From Pantoea eucalypti (GTDB lineage Bacteria > Pseudomonadota > Gammaproteobacteria > Enterobacterales > Enterobacteriaceae), in NCBI RefSeq assembly GCF_009646115.1, contig NZ_CP045720.1, positions 620,001 through 684,000 on the forward strand: 64,000 nucleotides of DNA, read 5' to 3'. The notes under the pieces are model-generated. The model saw only the letters and a program-made list of their open reading frames with translations. It was not told the origin of the DNA and did no database searches. A program made the translations under genes and the position numbers. Below are positions 16,347 through 26,349 of this stretch, one piece after another; position 1 is the stretch's first letter, and each line of letters begins with the position of its first letter.

Positions 16347-18779
16347 TCAGGCCGAGCGAGGAGGGAGTTCGTAGATTTCGTTTTCCAGTTCACTCACGGC
16401 ACTCATGTAGCTTTCCTTGTCACCAAAGTTCTTTTTGATGATCTCCAAAGGGCGGCCCATGGTATCAAAAGGTCGAAGCTTCAGTACCTGAATATCTTCG
16501 ATTTCCTTTACGCCCGCATCGGCGTATTTATCGAGCAGGTTGCTCAACACGGCCTGAGCCGACTCAGAGTATTTGGTAAAGTAGTTACGCTTACGCACAT
16601 TATCGGCGCGTTCACGGCGGGTGAGCGGCGGCTGACCGTACACGACATGACAGAGCATATCGAACGGATCCAGCTCTTTGCCGACCTCTTCCGTCAGCAC
16701 ATCCCAGATAATGCCCTGCTGTTCCAGCTCTTCGATAATGGCCTGTTTACGTTCAGCACTCTGCCAGCGCTGAACAAAATCGTTTAAGGATGCATACTCT
16801 TTCATCAGCGTACGACGGGTGTAATCCTGAAAAGATTCGGTGACCAGCTTACCGTCAGCGTCGTAATACTGAACGCGTTTAGATAACACGTTAACAGCAA
16901 CGCCTTTAACGTAAAACTTCCTGCGTCGTTCTTCGTCTGTTTCGGGCAGTTCGCTGTCAGGTTCGGTATCTGTTGAGGGACCAGAGGGATAGTCTGGCGA
17001 TGCCTCTTCTGCATGGCCTGTTTGACTCGATCCATCTGATACTTCATCTTCCAGCTGTTCATCAAAATCTGACTCTGGATCGGCGACCTCATCTTTTGTC
17101 GTCGTCATGACTTTTACCGGCAAGCCATCAAAGCGTTCATCTGCAAACAGTTCGGTGGCTTTTCGGAAATCCAGAATGGTGAACCACAGCTTGTTGTAGC
17201 GTTCATCAATACGTGTGCCGCGTCCGATGATCTGCTTAAATTTGGTCATCGACTGGATATTTTGTTCAAGCACAACCAGCTTACAGGTTTTGGCATCTAC
17301 ACCCGTTGTCATCAGTTCTGATGTTACGGTGATAACTGGGTAGGGCTTCTTCGGATTGATGAAGTTATCGAGCTGGTTTTTTCCCTCAGTCTCATCGCCT
17401 GTAATACGCATAATGTATTTATCATTTTCTTTCATTTGCGCTGCGTTGAGATTCACCAGGGCGCGCCGCATGCGCTCTGCATGAGGGATGTCATTGCAGA
17501 AGACGATGGTTTTATCCATGGGGTTGGTGCGTTTAAGGTAATCCGTAATGGTTTCCGCCACCAGCTGAGTGCGTTCATCAATGACTAAGTTGCGATCAAA
17601 ATCTTTTTGGTTGTAGATGCGATCTTCGATCAGCTCACCATTTTTATCGACTTCTCCTTTCGCTGGACGCCATCCTTGCAGGTCAACATTGATATCAACG
17701 CGTACGACTTTGTAAGGTGCCAGGAAGCCATCCTCAATGCCCTGTTTAAGCGAATAGGTATAGACCGGCTCACCGAAATAGTCTGTATTTGAAACCTCAT
17801 GGGTCTCTTTCGGCGTCGCTGTTAAACCGACCTGAGTCGCACTACTAAAATATTCCAGAATCTCGCGCCAGGCACTGTCTTCAGCGGCGCTGCCGCGATG
17901 GCATTCGTCAATGATGATCAGGTCGAAGAAGTCACGCGCAACCTGCTTATATGCTTTTTCATGCTCTTCGGTTCCTGTCATCGCCTGATACAGCGCCAAG
18001 TGGATTTCGTAAGCGGGATCGACAGTGCGGCCAGTGATTTTGGTCATTGCCTGCCCAAAAGGCTGGAAATCGTTGGTGCGGGTTTGATCAACAAGAATGT
18101 TGCGATCGGCAAGGAACAGAATGCGTTTCTTGTGCCTGCCTTTCCATAACCGCCAGATAATCTGGAAGGCGGTGTAGGTTTTGCCGGTACCGGTTGCCAT
18201 CACTAATAAGATACGGTTCTGGCCTGCTGAGATAGCCTCAAGCGTTTTATTGATTGCCTGAAGCTGATAATAACGCGGCGATTTACCGGAGCCGTCTTCA
18301 TAGTAGTCCTGCGTAATAACAGGCAGTTGTGCGGCGGTATAACCTTTCCAGAGACAGAACTTCCCCCATAACTCAGCAGGCGTTGGGAACTCTTCGAGTG
18401 TAATTTCTCGTTCCAGCTGATCGGGGTTCGTTTTGTCGTGAAATACGAAGCCATCACCATTGGAGGCAAAGACGAAAGGAACCTCTAACAAGGCGGCATA
18501 ACCCAGTCCCTGCTGCATCCCTTTGCCGATTTCATGCTTGTTTGCTTTCGCTTCAATGACTGCCAGCGGTAAACCAGGCTTATGGTAGAGCACTATATCT
18601 GCTGATTTGACTTTCTGACGGGATGCCAGTTTACCCCGCACAACTACCTTGCCATCACGTAGCTTCACCTCCTGGCGAATTTGCGTCATGTCATCCCATC
18701 CGGCCTTCTTGACTGCAGGCAGAATAAATTTAGTTACGATGTCGGTTTCAGTCAGTTGAGCTTTGTTCACGCCAGCCAT
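16347..18779 (-). CDS. hsdR: Type I restriction endonuclease subunit HsdR
   Basis: An 810-residue HsdR when started at the ATG 18777-18779 ([13 protein letters not shown]); the 31 residues before it in the longer frame look unrelated. The N-terminal nuclease domain has [20 protein letters not shown] (PD-(D/E)XK). The motor has Walker [12 protein letters not shown], motif II DECHRG, motif III GLTATPK and motif [12 protein letters not shown]. The C-terminal part is the EcoEI-R-type domain. About 810 residues fits the type IB (EcoAI/EcoEI) family rather than the 1,100-residue EcoKI type. An acidic low-complexity stretch ([16 protein letters not shown]) separates motor and C-terminus. It is the first gene of the operon. 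Confidence 0.95.
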   Translation of the reverse strand: MAGVNKAQLTETDIVTKFILPAVKKAGWDDMTQIRQEVKLRDGKVVVRGKLASRQKVKSADIVLYHKPGLPLAVIEAKANKHEIGKGMQQGLGYAALLEVPFVFASNGDGFVFHDKTNPDQLEREITLEEFPTPAELWGKFCLWKGYTAAQLPVITQDYYEDGSGKSPRYYQLQAINKTLEAISAGQNRILLVMATGTGKTYTAFQIIWRLWKGRHKKRILFLADRNILVDQTRTNDFQPFGQAMTKITGRTVDPAYEIHLALYQAMTGTEEHEKAYKQVARDFFDLIIIDECHRGSAAEDSAWREILEYFSSATQVGLTATPKETHEVSNTDYFGEPVYTYSLKQGIEDGFLAPYKVVRVDINVDLQGWRPAKGEVDKNGELIEDRIYNQKDFDRNLVIDERTQLVAETITDYLKRTNPMDKTIVFCNDIPHAERMRRALVNLNAAQMKENDKYIMRITGDETEGKNQLDNFINPKKPYPVITVTSELMTTGVDAKTCKLVVLEQNIQSMTKFKQIIGRGTRIDERYNKLWFTILDFRKATELFADERFDGLPVKVMTTTKDEVADPESDFDEQLEDEVSDGSSQTGHAEEASPDYPSGPSTDTEPDSELPETDEERRRKFYVKGVAVNVLSKRVQYYDADGKLVTESFQDYTRRTLMKEYASLNDFVQRWQSAERKQAIIEELEQQGIIWDVLTEEVGKELDPFDMLCHVVYGQPPLTRRERADNVRKRNYFTKYSESAQAVLSNLLDKYADAGVKEIEDIQVLKLRPFDTMGRPLEIIKKNFGDKESYMSAVSELENEIYELPPRSA

Positions 18780-19098
18780 AGCATTTCCGGTCAGATTAAA
18801 GTGAAGGAATATGGACCAATTCTTGCACAAATAAAGTGCTTCGTTAATGTCTTTAGCCAACAGAATCAGCACGGTGAGATCTTTAACCTTGCTAAGTCAA
18901 ATATGCAGCTTGGTGCTTTTTGTTAAACCTTCCTTATTGATTATCCTCTTGTGTTCATCAATGCTCAGGGTCACCGCTATACTGGCTTGTAATTGAAGTA
19001 GAGAGTTCTCTTCTACTAGCTGGCTTAGGAAAAGTTCAATCAGTAACGCTTCTAACGATAGGACGCTTGGTACATGTATTCTTGGGAGAAAGTGTGCG

Positions 19099-21438
19099 AT
19101 GAGTAAACGGTTGTTCCGTCTGGCAACATGGCGCGCTCATCGTCGCGCGAAGCCTAATACTGAAGTGGTAAGGAACGGGCAGCCGGACGAAGGGATCGGG
19201 GCAGAGGCTCCTATTCGAAAAGCATCCGAAGATCGTCTCAGAAGGGCTGAATTTGCGGCTCGTATAGCCGACGTGCTTTCGGAGCTTAGTTTGCGCGAAG
19301 GCCGTGTATTTGCTATTCGCGGAGGGTGGGGCTTCGGGAAATCATCTCTTAAAAACCTCATTACCGAACAGCTCGATGATAAGAGCAGCGGAGCGGACTG
19401 GCTCGATTTCAACCCCTGGCAATGGGGGGACGGCGATGCAATTGCCAGCGCGCTATTTGGCCAGATAGCAAATAGCTTGGGAGGCGAGCATTCGAAGGCT
19501 GCACATGACCGTGCCGAAGCACTACGACGCTACGGCGCGATCCTAACCGGAGTCGGTAAGCCTCTTAAAGAGGCTGGAGGCTCAGGCCATCTAATCTCGA
19601 TGGTACTAACAAATGCCTCAGTTTTAGCAATCGCTTCGGCCATTGGATATGGCCTTCCTACGGTCACAAAGGTTGCGGCTGTTCTTGCCTTTCTCTCAGT
19701 CGGAATACCTTTTGTTGGACGCGTGCTTTCGTATCTCGGGCGAGACCATACCGGCGAGTCTCTCGACAAGATACGCAGTTCGCTTGAAGCTCGCCTTCGC
19801 GAACTTGACCGACCGCTGGTTGTCTTTGTCGATGATATTGACAGGCTTGAGCCAGAACAGATTAGGATGTTACTTCGGCAGGTAAAGGCAAATGCTAACC
19901 TCCCTAACATTGTTTTTGTGCTCCTATTTCAGCCCAGTATCGTAGAAAGGGCACTCGATCCGGTCGCTGCCGACGACGGGCGAGCCTTCCTTGAAAAGAT
20001 CGTGCAGGTTAGCTTTGATTTACCGGCCGTCCCAGCATCGTTCGTGCATCGTATGTTCAAGGAGGAACTCTCTGAAATAGCGGGCTCCTACGCGACTGAG
20101 GCCAACGGGTTCTCTCAGAGACGCTGGGGTAATGCTTGCATCGGCTGTATCCAGCCCCTGCTTCGCAACATGCGCGATGCACGCCGTCTCATCTCGTCAA
20201 TTGCTGTACACATAACATTGCATGTGGTCGACAACGTATTCGAGGTAAATATTGTAGATTTCCTGCTTCTTGAGACTCTCCGGGTCTTCGAACCAGATCT
20301 CCACGATGCACTGTTTCGTGAGCGAGAGTTGGTTCTTCAAGAAATGCGCTTTTCCAGTGATGGACGACGAGAGGTAGACCAGGCTGCGGCTAAGGAGCTT
20401 CTTGAGACAGTCTCAGAGCAACGCCGCAATATCATTAGTAATGTCCTCAAAGACTTATTTCCACCTATTGAATGGGCATATGGAGGAACAAGATATGCGG
20501 ACGGCTTCAATCGCCAGTGGTTGACTGAAAAACGAGTATGCACATCGCGCTACTTCCCACGTTATTTTGAACTCCAGACTAGTGTTGGAGAAATGTCTGA
20601 ACGCCGTTTCGTTGATTTTCTCGTTGCAACAGCGACAGAGGATGAGCTCTTAGCTGCAATCACTGACCTCGAAGCTGATGGGCTGCTAGGTTCGCTCGTT
20701 GCGAGACTCGACGAATCCGTCGATCGATTACCCTTCGAGCACGCTGCTGTTCTGCTTCCAGGTATGTACCTACTCGCTGAAAAACTCGCAGGGACGAATA
20801 GCGGCACTTTCGATTCGTCATATATGGCAGCATGGCGAGCCACAAGTTGGTACCTGAAGCGCATTCCTGAGGATGTGCGAGGCAGTTTGGCTTTAGAGGC
20901 ACTCCGTAAAACTGAAGCTCTATCCGTTGCCTCGCTCCTGATCCATCTCAGTGACCCCACTGATCGGAATGAGGGCGAGACGGGAGTCTTCGATCCGGCA
21001 TTAGATTACAATACCGTTGTGGCAATGAAGACTGAATGGCTGCGGCTGATAAGGATACGCGCAGCAAATGGTGATGCGCTGATTGCTGAACCGGATCTCA
21101 TATCCTTGCTCTATCGCTGGAAAAAATATACCGATTCAATGGATGAACCACGTGAGTGGATGATGAAAGCGATTCAAACGGATCAGGGCTTCGCAACGAT
21201 AGTTACACGCTTGATGAGTCGTGGCACTAGCCACACATACGGGGATTGGGTCTCCACACAGCATAACAGTTTTAACAAAGAGACAATTAACGAATTTATT
21301 GGCATTGACGTGGCGAAAGCTAAATGTGATGCAATTAATCCTGCACAGTTCCCGGAGCACGAAGAATCTCTGCGAACGCTGCTTTGGCATCTACAAGGAT
21401 GGCTTGGGTTAAGAGAAAACGACGCTTTCGATTTCTAG
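19099..21438 (+). CDS. KAP-family P-loop NTPase with an inserted membrane segment
   Basis: A 779-residue protein. Walker A RGGWGFGKSS lies near residues 74-83, and Walker B LVVFVDDIDRL near 239-249. Between them, a hydrophobic stretch around 163-213 (LISMVLTNASVLAIASAIGY ... VAAVLAFLSVGIPF) could form two membrane helices, the classic KAP arrangement. The C-terminal 450 residues are helical with no recognised domain. GGGAGAAAG lies upstream of the ATG. KAP NTPases occur in several anti-phage contexts, and this one sits directly behind a divergent type I restriction operon. Its GC content is higher than that of the next gene, suggesting a separate origin. The function is not established. Confidence 0.8.
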   Translation: MSKRLFRLATWRAHRRAKPNTEVVRNGQPDEGIGAEAPIRKASEDRLRRAEFAARIADVLSELSLREGRVFAIRGGWGFGKSSLKNLITEQLDDKSSGADWLDFNPWQWGDGDAIASALFGQIANSLGGEHSKAAHDRAEALRRYGAILTGVGKPLKEAGGSGHLISMVLTNASVLAIASAIGYGLPTVTKVAAVLAFLSVGIPFVGRVLSYLGRDHTGESLDKIRSSLEARLRELDRPLVVFVDDIDRLEPEQIRMLLRQVKANANLPNIVFVLLFQPSIVERALDPVAADDGRAFLEKIVQVSFDLPAVPASFVHRMFKEELSEIAGSYATEANGFSQRRWGNACIGCIQPLLRNMRDARRLISSIAVHITLHVVDNVFEVNIVDFLLLETLRVFEPDLHDALFRERELVLQEMRFSSDGRREVDQAAAKELLETVSEQRRNIISNVLKDLFPPIEWAYGGTRYADGFNRQWLTEKRVCTSRYFPRYFELQTSVGEMSERRFVDFLVATATEDELLAAITDLEADGLLGSLVARLDESVDRLPFEHAAVLLPGMYLLAEKLAGTNSGTFDSSYMAAWRATSWYLKRIPEDVRGSLALEALRKTEALSVASLLIHLSDPTDRNEGETGVFDPALDYNTVVAMKTEWLRLIRIRAANGDALIAEPDLISLLYRWKKYTDSMDEPREWMMKAIQTDQGFATIVTRLMSRGTSHTYGDWVSTQHNSFNKETINEFIGIDVAKAKCDAINPAQFPEHEESLRTLLWHLQGWLGLRENDAFDF

Positions 21439-21778
21439 ATCGCTGGAACGGCAAAAGCTCAAGCCAGAAGTTATGCTGTAGAACCTTAACCCATGTAGTT
21501 CATGCGCTTTTAGATATTTGGCCTAACGTACCATAACGCCCACGATGTTCGCTTCTGGCACAAAGCGGACGTTGTGCAGGTCAATGTCCGCTATGAGTGA
21601 AAAGCAGACATTAACGCTGATAGTAACCATCTATCTAAAATGGTTTCGTTAGCTGTTTTCAATGAGAGTGTGGTTTAACGACTTATAGAGTAGCAAATAG
21701 AATAATAAGCTATAACTAAAATAAAAGAATATTCAGCCGCAGGAAGTTTTCCAGTCTGATGCAGAAATAGGAAATGTT
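21439..21778. other. Intergenic stretch carrying hairpin repeat copy A
   Basis: 340 bases without a gene. TTCGCTTCTGGCACAAAGCGG at 21548-21568 and TGTCCGCTATGAGTGAAAAG at 21585-21604 form two short hairpins. They belong to a repeat also found at 23093, 25046 and 26651. The final 120 bases are AT-rich and probably hold the promoter of the 416-residue gene. Confidence 0.6.
21546..21612 (+). repeat. Hairpin repeat copy A
   Basis: GTTCGCTTCTGGCACAAAGC-GGAC, a spacer, then ATGTCCGCTATGAGTG-AAAAGCAGACATT. It has two consecutive imperfect hairpins and the same orientation as copies B, C and D. Confidence 0.65.
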
Positions 21779-23029
21779 ATGCCAAAATCAACTGATCCAT
21801 TGGCCATTGCTTTAAGCCTCGCATATGATCGAGCACTGACAGCACGTGAAGCTGTTGAACACAGGTTAACAAGCATACCTCCACAGGAATTTTTAGTTCA
21901 GCGATGGCTCAATGAAACAGCCGCTATAGCGGCTGAACAATATTCAGGTTTTGATATAAATTCGTATCCGGTCCAGACTAGGATGCAAAGAGAGTGTGAA
22001 AAATTAAAGCGCTATAACGGCGAAATTGATGGTCGCCTTGTTAAGTATGCTGCTGCTTTAAAAGACCTAGAACAGTTAAAGAAAAAAATTCTCTCAGCTA
22101 AAGAGCGAGCGTCTTCTCTTGAAATTAAAGGAATGTTGAAATCTTGGCCGAAAATTTTAGTTCGCGATCCATGGCCTAGTTACTGGCCTCCCCAGAAAAA
22201 ATACCTGCCTCGTGAAGCGATTGTTCATGAAGCGTTTTCTTTTATGAAGAATATAATTTTACCAGTTCCACCACAGCCCTCACTAACACCTTTCCATATA
22301 AAATTGGCAGGGCAAGAAATCGAACTTTTTGCTCGTTATCAGGAAGGGATAACATTTTTTCAAGCCAATATTTGCGCATTCAACGACCAAAGCCATTCTT
22401 CCCGTTGGCCAGCTATACTTGAAGTAATTCGATACGGTATACGTTGGCCACTTTTGGACGAATATCTTAAAGAAGCAGACGCGCCATGGCTTCCAAGGGA
22501 ATTTGTAGATGAAACGTTCGGTCTCAGAGGTTCATTAACCCGCCGCGATGAACTTGCTGATGTAATGAATCAGGTATCTCAGGAGGCTGCTCATTGGTAT
22601 CTCACTCATTGGACGGGGCGTTCAGTATTGAGTGAAGATTTTTATGATACATACATTATTGAAGAGTTAATAAGCATCGGACTTATAAAATGGGGGCCTG
22701 ACATGCCAATATCTGAACTGATCCGTAACATACCTTTTTCTGAAGTTAAATATCTTTTCGCGTTTGCAGATTTACCCCCCCCAAGGAGCTACAACTTAGC
22801 AGTAGCTAGATTTAACGAATTGCTTGAAGCATACGGTAAAAATGAAATGACATATAAAATTAAAAACTTCATAGATGTATCTCGCATTATTGATGTGTTA
22901 GAGGTTGATGGTTGGGATAGGGAAGAGCGTCTTGGTCCCCGTGCCAGAGCTAATGTTTTAGTGAGTACATTGATTATGTTAGATGAAGGAGACTCAGGCC
23001 CGCTTAGTATAATTAACTTTAATACTTGA
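21779..23029 (+). CDS. Hypothetical protein (416 aa), family not recognised
   Basis: It starts MPKSTDPLAIALSLAYDRAL, with AGGAAA 5 bases before the ATG. Residues 75-110 (LKDLEQLKKKILSAKERASS) look like a short coiled coil. There is a tryptophan/proline-rich patch (DPWPSYWPPQKKYLPRE) around 140 and a mostly helical acidic C-terminal half. No signal peptide, membrane segment, nucleotide-binding or nuclease motif is visible. It is flanked on both sides by copies of the same hairpin repeat, so it could have moved as a cassette. It stands in the same orientation as the KAP gene, 340 bases downstream. I do not assign a function. Confidence 0.7.
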   Translation: MPKSTDPLAIALSLAYDRALTAREAVEHRLTSIPPQEFLVQRWLNETAAIAAEQYSGFDINSYPVQTRMQRECEKLKRYNGEIDGRLVKYAAALKDLEQLKKKILSAKERASSLEIKGMLKSWPKILVRDPWPSYWPPQKKYLPREAIVHEAFSFMKNIILPVPPQPSLTPFHIKLAGQEIELFARYQEGITFFQANICAFNDQSHSSRWPAILEVIRYGIRWPLLDEYLKEADAPWLPREFVDETFGLRGSLTRRDELADVMNQVSQEAAHWYLTHWTGRSVLSEDFYDTYIIEELISIGLIKWGPDMPISELIRNIPFSEVKYLFAFADLPPPRSYNLAVARFNELLEAYGKNEMTYKIKNFIDVSRIIDVLEVDGWDREERLGPRARANVLVSTLIMLDEGDSGPLSIINFNT

Positions 23030-23092
23030 AGTAATGATTAACTAATGTGGCCTGTCCATTTGGGGGTAAATGCACTCCATGACATTGGGAAC

Positions 23093-23158
23093 GGCCGCTT
23101 TTGGCACAAAGCGGACGAACGTCTGACAGATGTCCGCTATGAGCAAACAGCGGAAGTT
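23093..23158 (+). repeat. Hairpin repeat copy B
   Basis: GGCCGCTTTTGGCACAAAGC followed by GGAC, then ATGTCCGCTATGAGC and AAACAGCGG. Each half can fold (CCGCTT/AAGCGG-type arms). It is closely similar to copy A (21546-21612), in the same orientation. It lies between the 416-residue gene and the decayed acetyltransferase. Confidence 0.65.
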
Positions 23159-23322
23159 GCACATTGTTGTAGCAAATGCTGAGATTGCTGTACCGGGGCG
23201 AGATATTGTCCCCCAATCTTTCAATGTGAAGCTGCAAGCTACTATCGCCTATTGCACTCAATTTTTTTGGATTAGCTTTTTACTAACTGTCCTAGCCTGC
23301 AGATCTATAGGGGAATTACTTT

Positions 23323-23791
23323 ATGGTATGGGAGTTTAAACGTTTATTATTGCGTTATATCACACGTGAAGATATGAACAGTTTTTCAGGATCTATGGAA
23401 AACCTAAAACGCATTAATTCAACTCACGTGGCCCTCATGTAAATATTGAATCTTTGAAAGATGTGATGTAAAAATATTAAGAATATATGAGAAATATAGT
23501 TTTGGTGATTGGAACTTTTTTGAGAAATATAATACGGATCGAGTTATAGGATTTGATGGCGTATTTTTCAGCCAGTTCGATGAAAGGAAAACAAACAATA
23601 TTGGAGATGAATTCGAACCTGATGCTGGGGGTAAAGGTTATGCAACAGAGCTTTCCAGAAGGGCGATACGATTCGGATTTGATGAGATCGGGCTTGATGA
23701 GGTTGTGTGGGGCGTTAGAGAAGACCACGTCACTTCAAGGAAGGATTGGAACAATCAGGGCTATAATTTTAAAAAAGATGGAAGACTTTGA
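23323..23791 (+). pseudogene. GNAT N-acetyltransferase remnant with frameshifts
   Basis: The ATG at 23323 (AGGGGAA upstream) opens MVWEFKRLLLRYITREDMNS, the start of a GNAT fold, and stops after about 39 codons. A second frame gives RGPHVNIESLKDVM. A third (23486-23791) gives NTDRVIGFDGVFF, then DAGGKGYATELSRRAIRFGF and GLDEVVWGVREDHVTSRK, the acetyl-CoA-binding loop (GKGYATE) and the following helix and strand of a ribosomal-protein/RimJ-type GNAT. The conserved order across three frames shows a single gene with at least two frameshifts. The last helix is also altered. It is surely not functional as one enzyme. Confidence 0.7.
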
Positions 23792-24004
23792 AGCCCTGTC
23801 GCCTAGCTTGGTGTTTCATAAAAATCGGATTAACTGGATGATTGATCACTACTGGTTCATTCTTAACTTCATTCCAGTTAAGACATGCCAAGCTCGAGAA
23901 GACCTTTGGTGATATCATTATCAATTTAGCTAACATTATTGATCTCCAGGTTCTCGGCAATCTTGAAAAGGTTATGCTCAGGTTCTTGGAAGTAAGGGGT
24001 AAGT

Positions 24005-24885
24005 ATGAGTGCTCGATATAGCGAAACATTGATTGCCAATTCCTATCATGTATTGTGGGAGCAATATTATGCGAAAAAATACAACAAAAAAAATTTGAGA
24101 TTTACATTCCTGATTCAGAGGAAGTTCATGTTGGATATGACTTGGGATTCGCCCGGCCACTTAGTAAATTTAAATTCAAAGATGATCAATTTTTTGAATG
24201 GATGAAAAATAGGATAAGCAGAACATCATCAGCTGACAGCGCTTTCCTGATGGCATACTTTTATCAGTATAAAATTCTTGATTTTGTAACGCGACTATCA
24301 TTAACACGAAACAAGTCTACAAAATATGGGCTTATTCAAAAAGGTTATAAAGTGAGCGCACCCGCATTCAGAGTAGAGCTTTACACTAAAAGGAAGCTAT
24401 ACGCCAATGGAACAAAGCGCCGGCCCTTTAGTCAGCATGATGCATTATGCCGTTTGGCAAAAATCAAAGGTGCTGACGTCTTTTACTGTTCTCCGAAATT
24501 TTTGAAGTCAACGGGAATCCCTCCCGTTTCAAAAAGAGTTCTCAGCGACCTTAACCTCGTTGAGGTTACTCACCAAGTTCCAACATATAGAGACCAAGAA
24601 ACACACTATATCTACTTTCAGACCATTATGGGTGATAATGCGCAATGGTGCTCCCAGCCTACACCGGCTCATATTTCAAGAGAAATAAACCTTCCGCCTC
24701 TTCTTACCCCAAAGCAGCTATTACAACTTATGAAAGCTAACTATCTAGCTTGTACCAATGACGAAATCGATATCATTGAATTTAAAGAATTGCCCATTAC
24801 TGAAGAAGACCTTCGCAGGGAAACTTTTTTGAGCTATTTGACCATGATGCCGGAATGTACAAAATTCGTTGCGTTCTCGTCATGA
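24005..24885 (+). pseudogene. Hypothetical protein gene interrupted by a frameshift at an A6 tract
   Basis: The real start is the ATG at 24005 with AAGGGG six bases upstream: MSARYSETLIANSYHVLWEQ YYAKK. At AAAAAA in GCGAAAAAATACAAC (about 24071-24076) the reading leaves the main frame. One extra A would continue into IQQKKFEIYIPDSEEVHVGY and on to the stop at 24885, restoring about 293 residues. As written the first frame ends after 66 codons. The downstream frame could start at a GTG at 24055 but has no ribosome site. The product has no motif I recognise. Slippage at the A tract could in principle yield some full-length protein, so it may not be dead. Confidence 0.6.
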
Positions 24886-25377
24886 ACACAACTCTCTCGA
24901 GACTAACTGAGGGGACCATGTGGAATGTAAGCATGAAATTTCTTTCCAGTTGTAGTGTAGACAGATTCGTTTCACAGGGCACCAGAGTATTATGCTAGCA
25001 ATAATGACAGCTTCTGGCTCGAATAAGACGCACTAATTAATCTCTGGTCCGCTATGATCAAGAAGCGAACATTGGCTTAATGTCAGAAAAAAATTTTGTG
25101 ATTGAACTTCGCCATTATGAACCCGGTTAAAAGCAAGAATAAAAAACACGCTGGCGGTAAATCGTATTCGGTTAAGTTCGCCTCCACTGGAGTTTTACCG
25201 AATGACGCAGCATTGAAACCAGCGCGTTCTGCCCTAGTGTTGGCCGTAATGCCCCCCAGCGTTCTCAATAAATAATATCGGCATCAGCTGAGAAAATCAC
25301 CACATATTGTGTCTGCGGCGGCGTGGTGCTGTGGCTCGGTGATATTGGCGTATTAAAAAATGCAAGGAGAAGGGCAT
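24886..25377. other. Intergenic stretch with hairpin repeat copy D
   Basis: 490 bases with no supported gene. A partial copy of the hairpin repeat (GGTCCGCTATGATCAAGAAG-CGAACATT) lies at 25046-25073. A 61-codon minus frame at 25083-25268 has no recognisable content. Confidence 0.5.
25046..25073 (+). repeat. Hairpin repeat copy D (partial)
   Basis: Only the second half of the unit is present: GGTCCGCTATGATCAAGAAG then CGAACATT. It compares with ATGTCCGCTATGAG...AAGC..ACATT in copies A and B. Confidence 0.5.
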
Positions 25378-25399
25378 AAAAAAACCGCCTGGCGGCGGT
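25378..25399 (-). terminator. Rho-independent terminator of the 308-aa gene
   Basis: On the minus strand ACCGCC-GCCA-GGCGGT is followed by seven T. It begins 23 bases after the stop codon at 25423. Confidence 0.9.
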
Positions 25400-25422
25400 C
25401 AGAGCGGTATCCTCACAACAAA

Positions 25423-26349
25423 TTAACTTCCAATCTGATTGGGTCGGAAATTATCAGCAATACGTAATGCCTCGGTACTTCCTCCAGGCAGCATTCCTGC
25501 TTTTGAAAGTATATATTTAGGGAATTTTGTTGGGAGATACTCATGTCGGAACCAGCGACGGAATTCGGATAATGCTTCATTTGGATATGCATTAATCATC
25601 TGTGGGTTAGACGCTGATTGATTGAAATCATCAGGGTAATGATGTGCGCACTGTACACGTTCGCCAAAGCGGCGTGATAGACCAGAGCTAGTCCAATGGC
25701 GTCCCCAACAAGAGCCTACACTAATATCGGGTACGGTATACATATTCACAACAAGGCCAGCGGTAATAAGATCTACCATTAAACCTGCAATTTCATTAAA
25801 TATAATGAAATGACCATCAGGCACTGTGCCAGTGCTTTGAATAATTGAAACTCGTTGATGGTAGGGGCCCCAAGGATCTTCCGGCTGGTATCGAAGTGCG
25901 CCGTAAATATAGTCGCGAAGTCCTACCCTGGCTAGTTCTCGATAGTATTGCTGTGCCGTTACATTCGATGCAACGTGTGATTCAAAAGCATAAAATTCAA
26001 GTAGAGCCATGCATACTATATCGGGGAAGGCGTAATGGATTGTTCCCGCTCGCATGACTGAGATAAAAAGGACTTGGTCTGTATAGCCGGCTTGCTGTAA
26101 ATAAGAGCTAATAAACTCCATTCGACCACGTGAAAAGATGCCACTATGGAAACATTGAGCATATTCACTAGCTATATCAGCTATGTTTGTTGGACTTACG
26201 CCACATACTCTAGATAGTCCATTTTGAGTAAGGTATGGAATTCCATTTTCTAAAACACCCATTTCAATATTGTTAAACACACCTTCTTGTTTAACGCCAA
26301 GGTCTAACACGCCGAAATTTGTGTTTAAAGGCTGATTGGTTGAAGTCAT
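25423..26349 (-). CDS. Hypothetical phage-type protein (308 aa)
   Basis: It starts MTSTNQPLNTNFGVLDLGVK with AAGGA 10 bases upstream and ends in front of a strong terminator, so it is an intact single-gene unit. The N-terminal third (ENGIPYLTQNGLSRVCGVSP) resembles the entry of KilA-N/antirepressor-like DNA-binding domains. The centre has FPDIVCMALLEFYAFES and the C-terminus LSEFRRWFRHEYLPTKFPKY. Proteins of this general layout include prophage-encoded abortive-infection factors of the BstA kind, but I cannot confirm that from the sequence alone. No membrane or signal segment is visible. It stands between decayed genes and the satellite-like block. Confidence 0.7.
   Translation of the reverse strand: MTSTNQPLNTNFGVLDLGVKQEGVFNNIEMGVLENGIPYLTQNGLSRVCGVSPTNIADIASEYAQCFHSGIFSRGRMEFISSYLQQAGYTDQVLFISVMRAGTIHYAFPDIVCMALLEFYAFESHVASNVTAQQYYRELARVGLRDYIYGALRYQPEDPWGPYHQRVSIIQSTGTVPDGHFIIFNEIAGLMVDLITAGLVVNMYTVPDISVGSCWGRHWTSSGLSRRFGERVQCAHHYPDDFNQSASNPQMINAYPNEALSEFRRWFRHEYLPTKFPKYILSKAGMLPGGSTEALRIADNFRPNQIGS

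Noticed and set aside
24055..24885. Reading 24055-24885 as an intact gene
   Set aside because: The GTG start has no ribosome site, and a well-placed ATG with AAGGGG at 24005 lies in another frame; a one-base shift explains both parts better.
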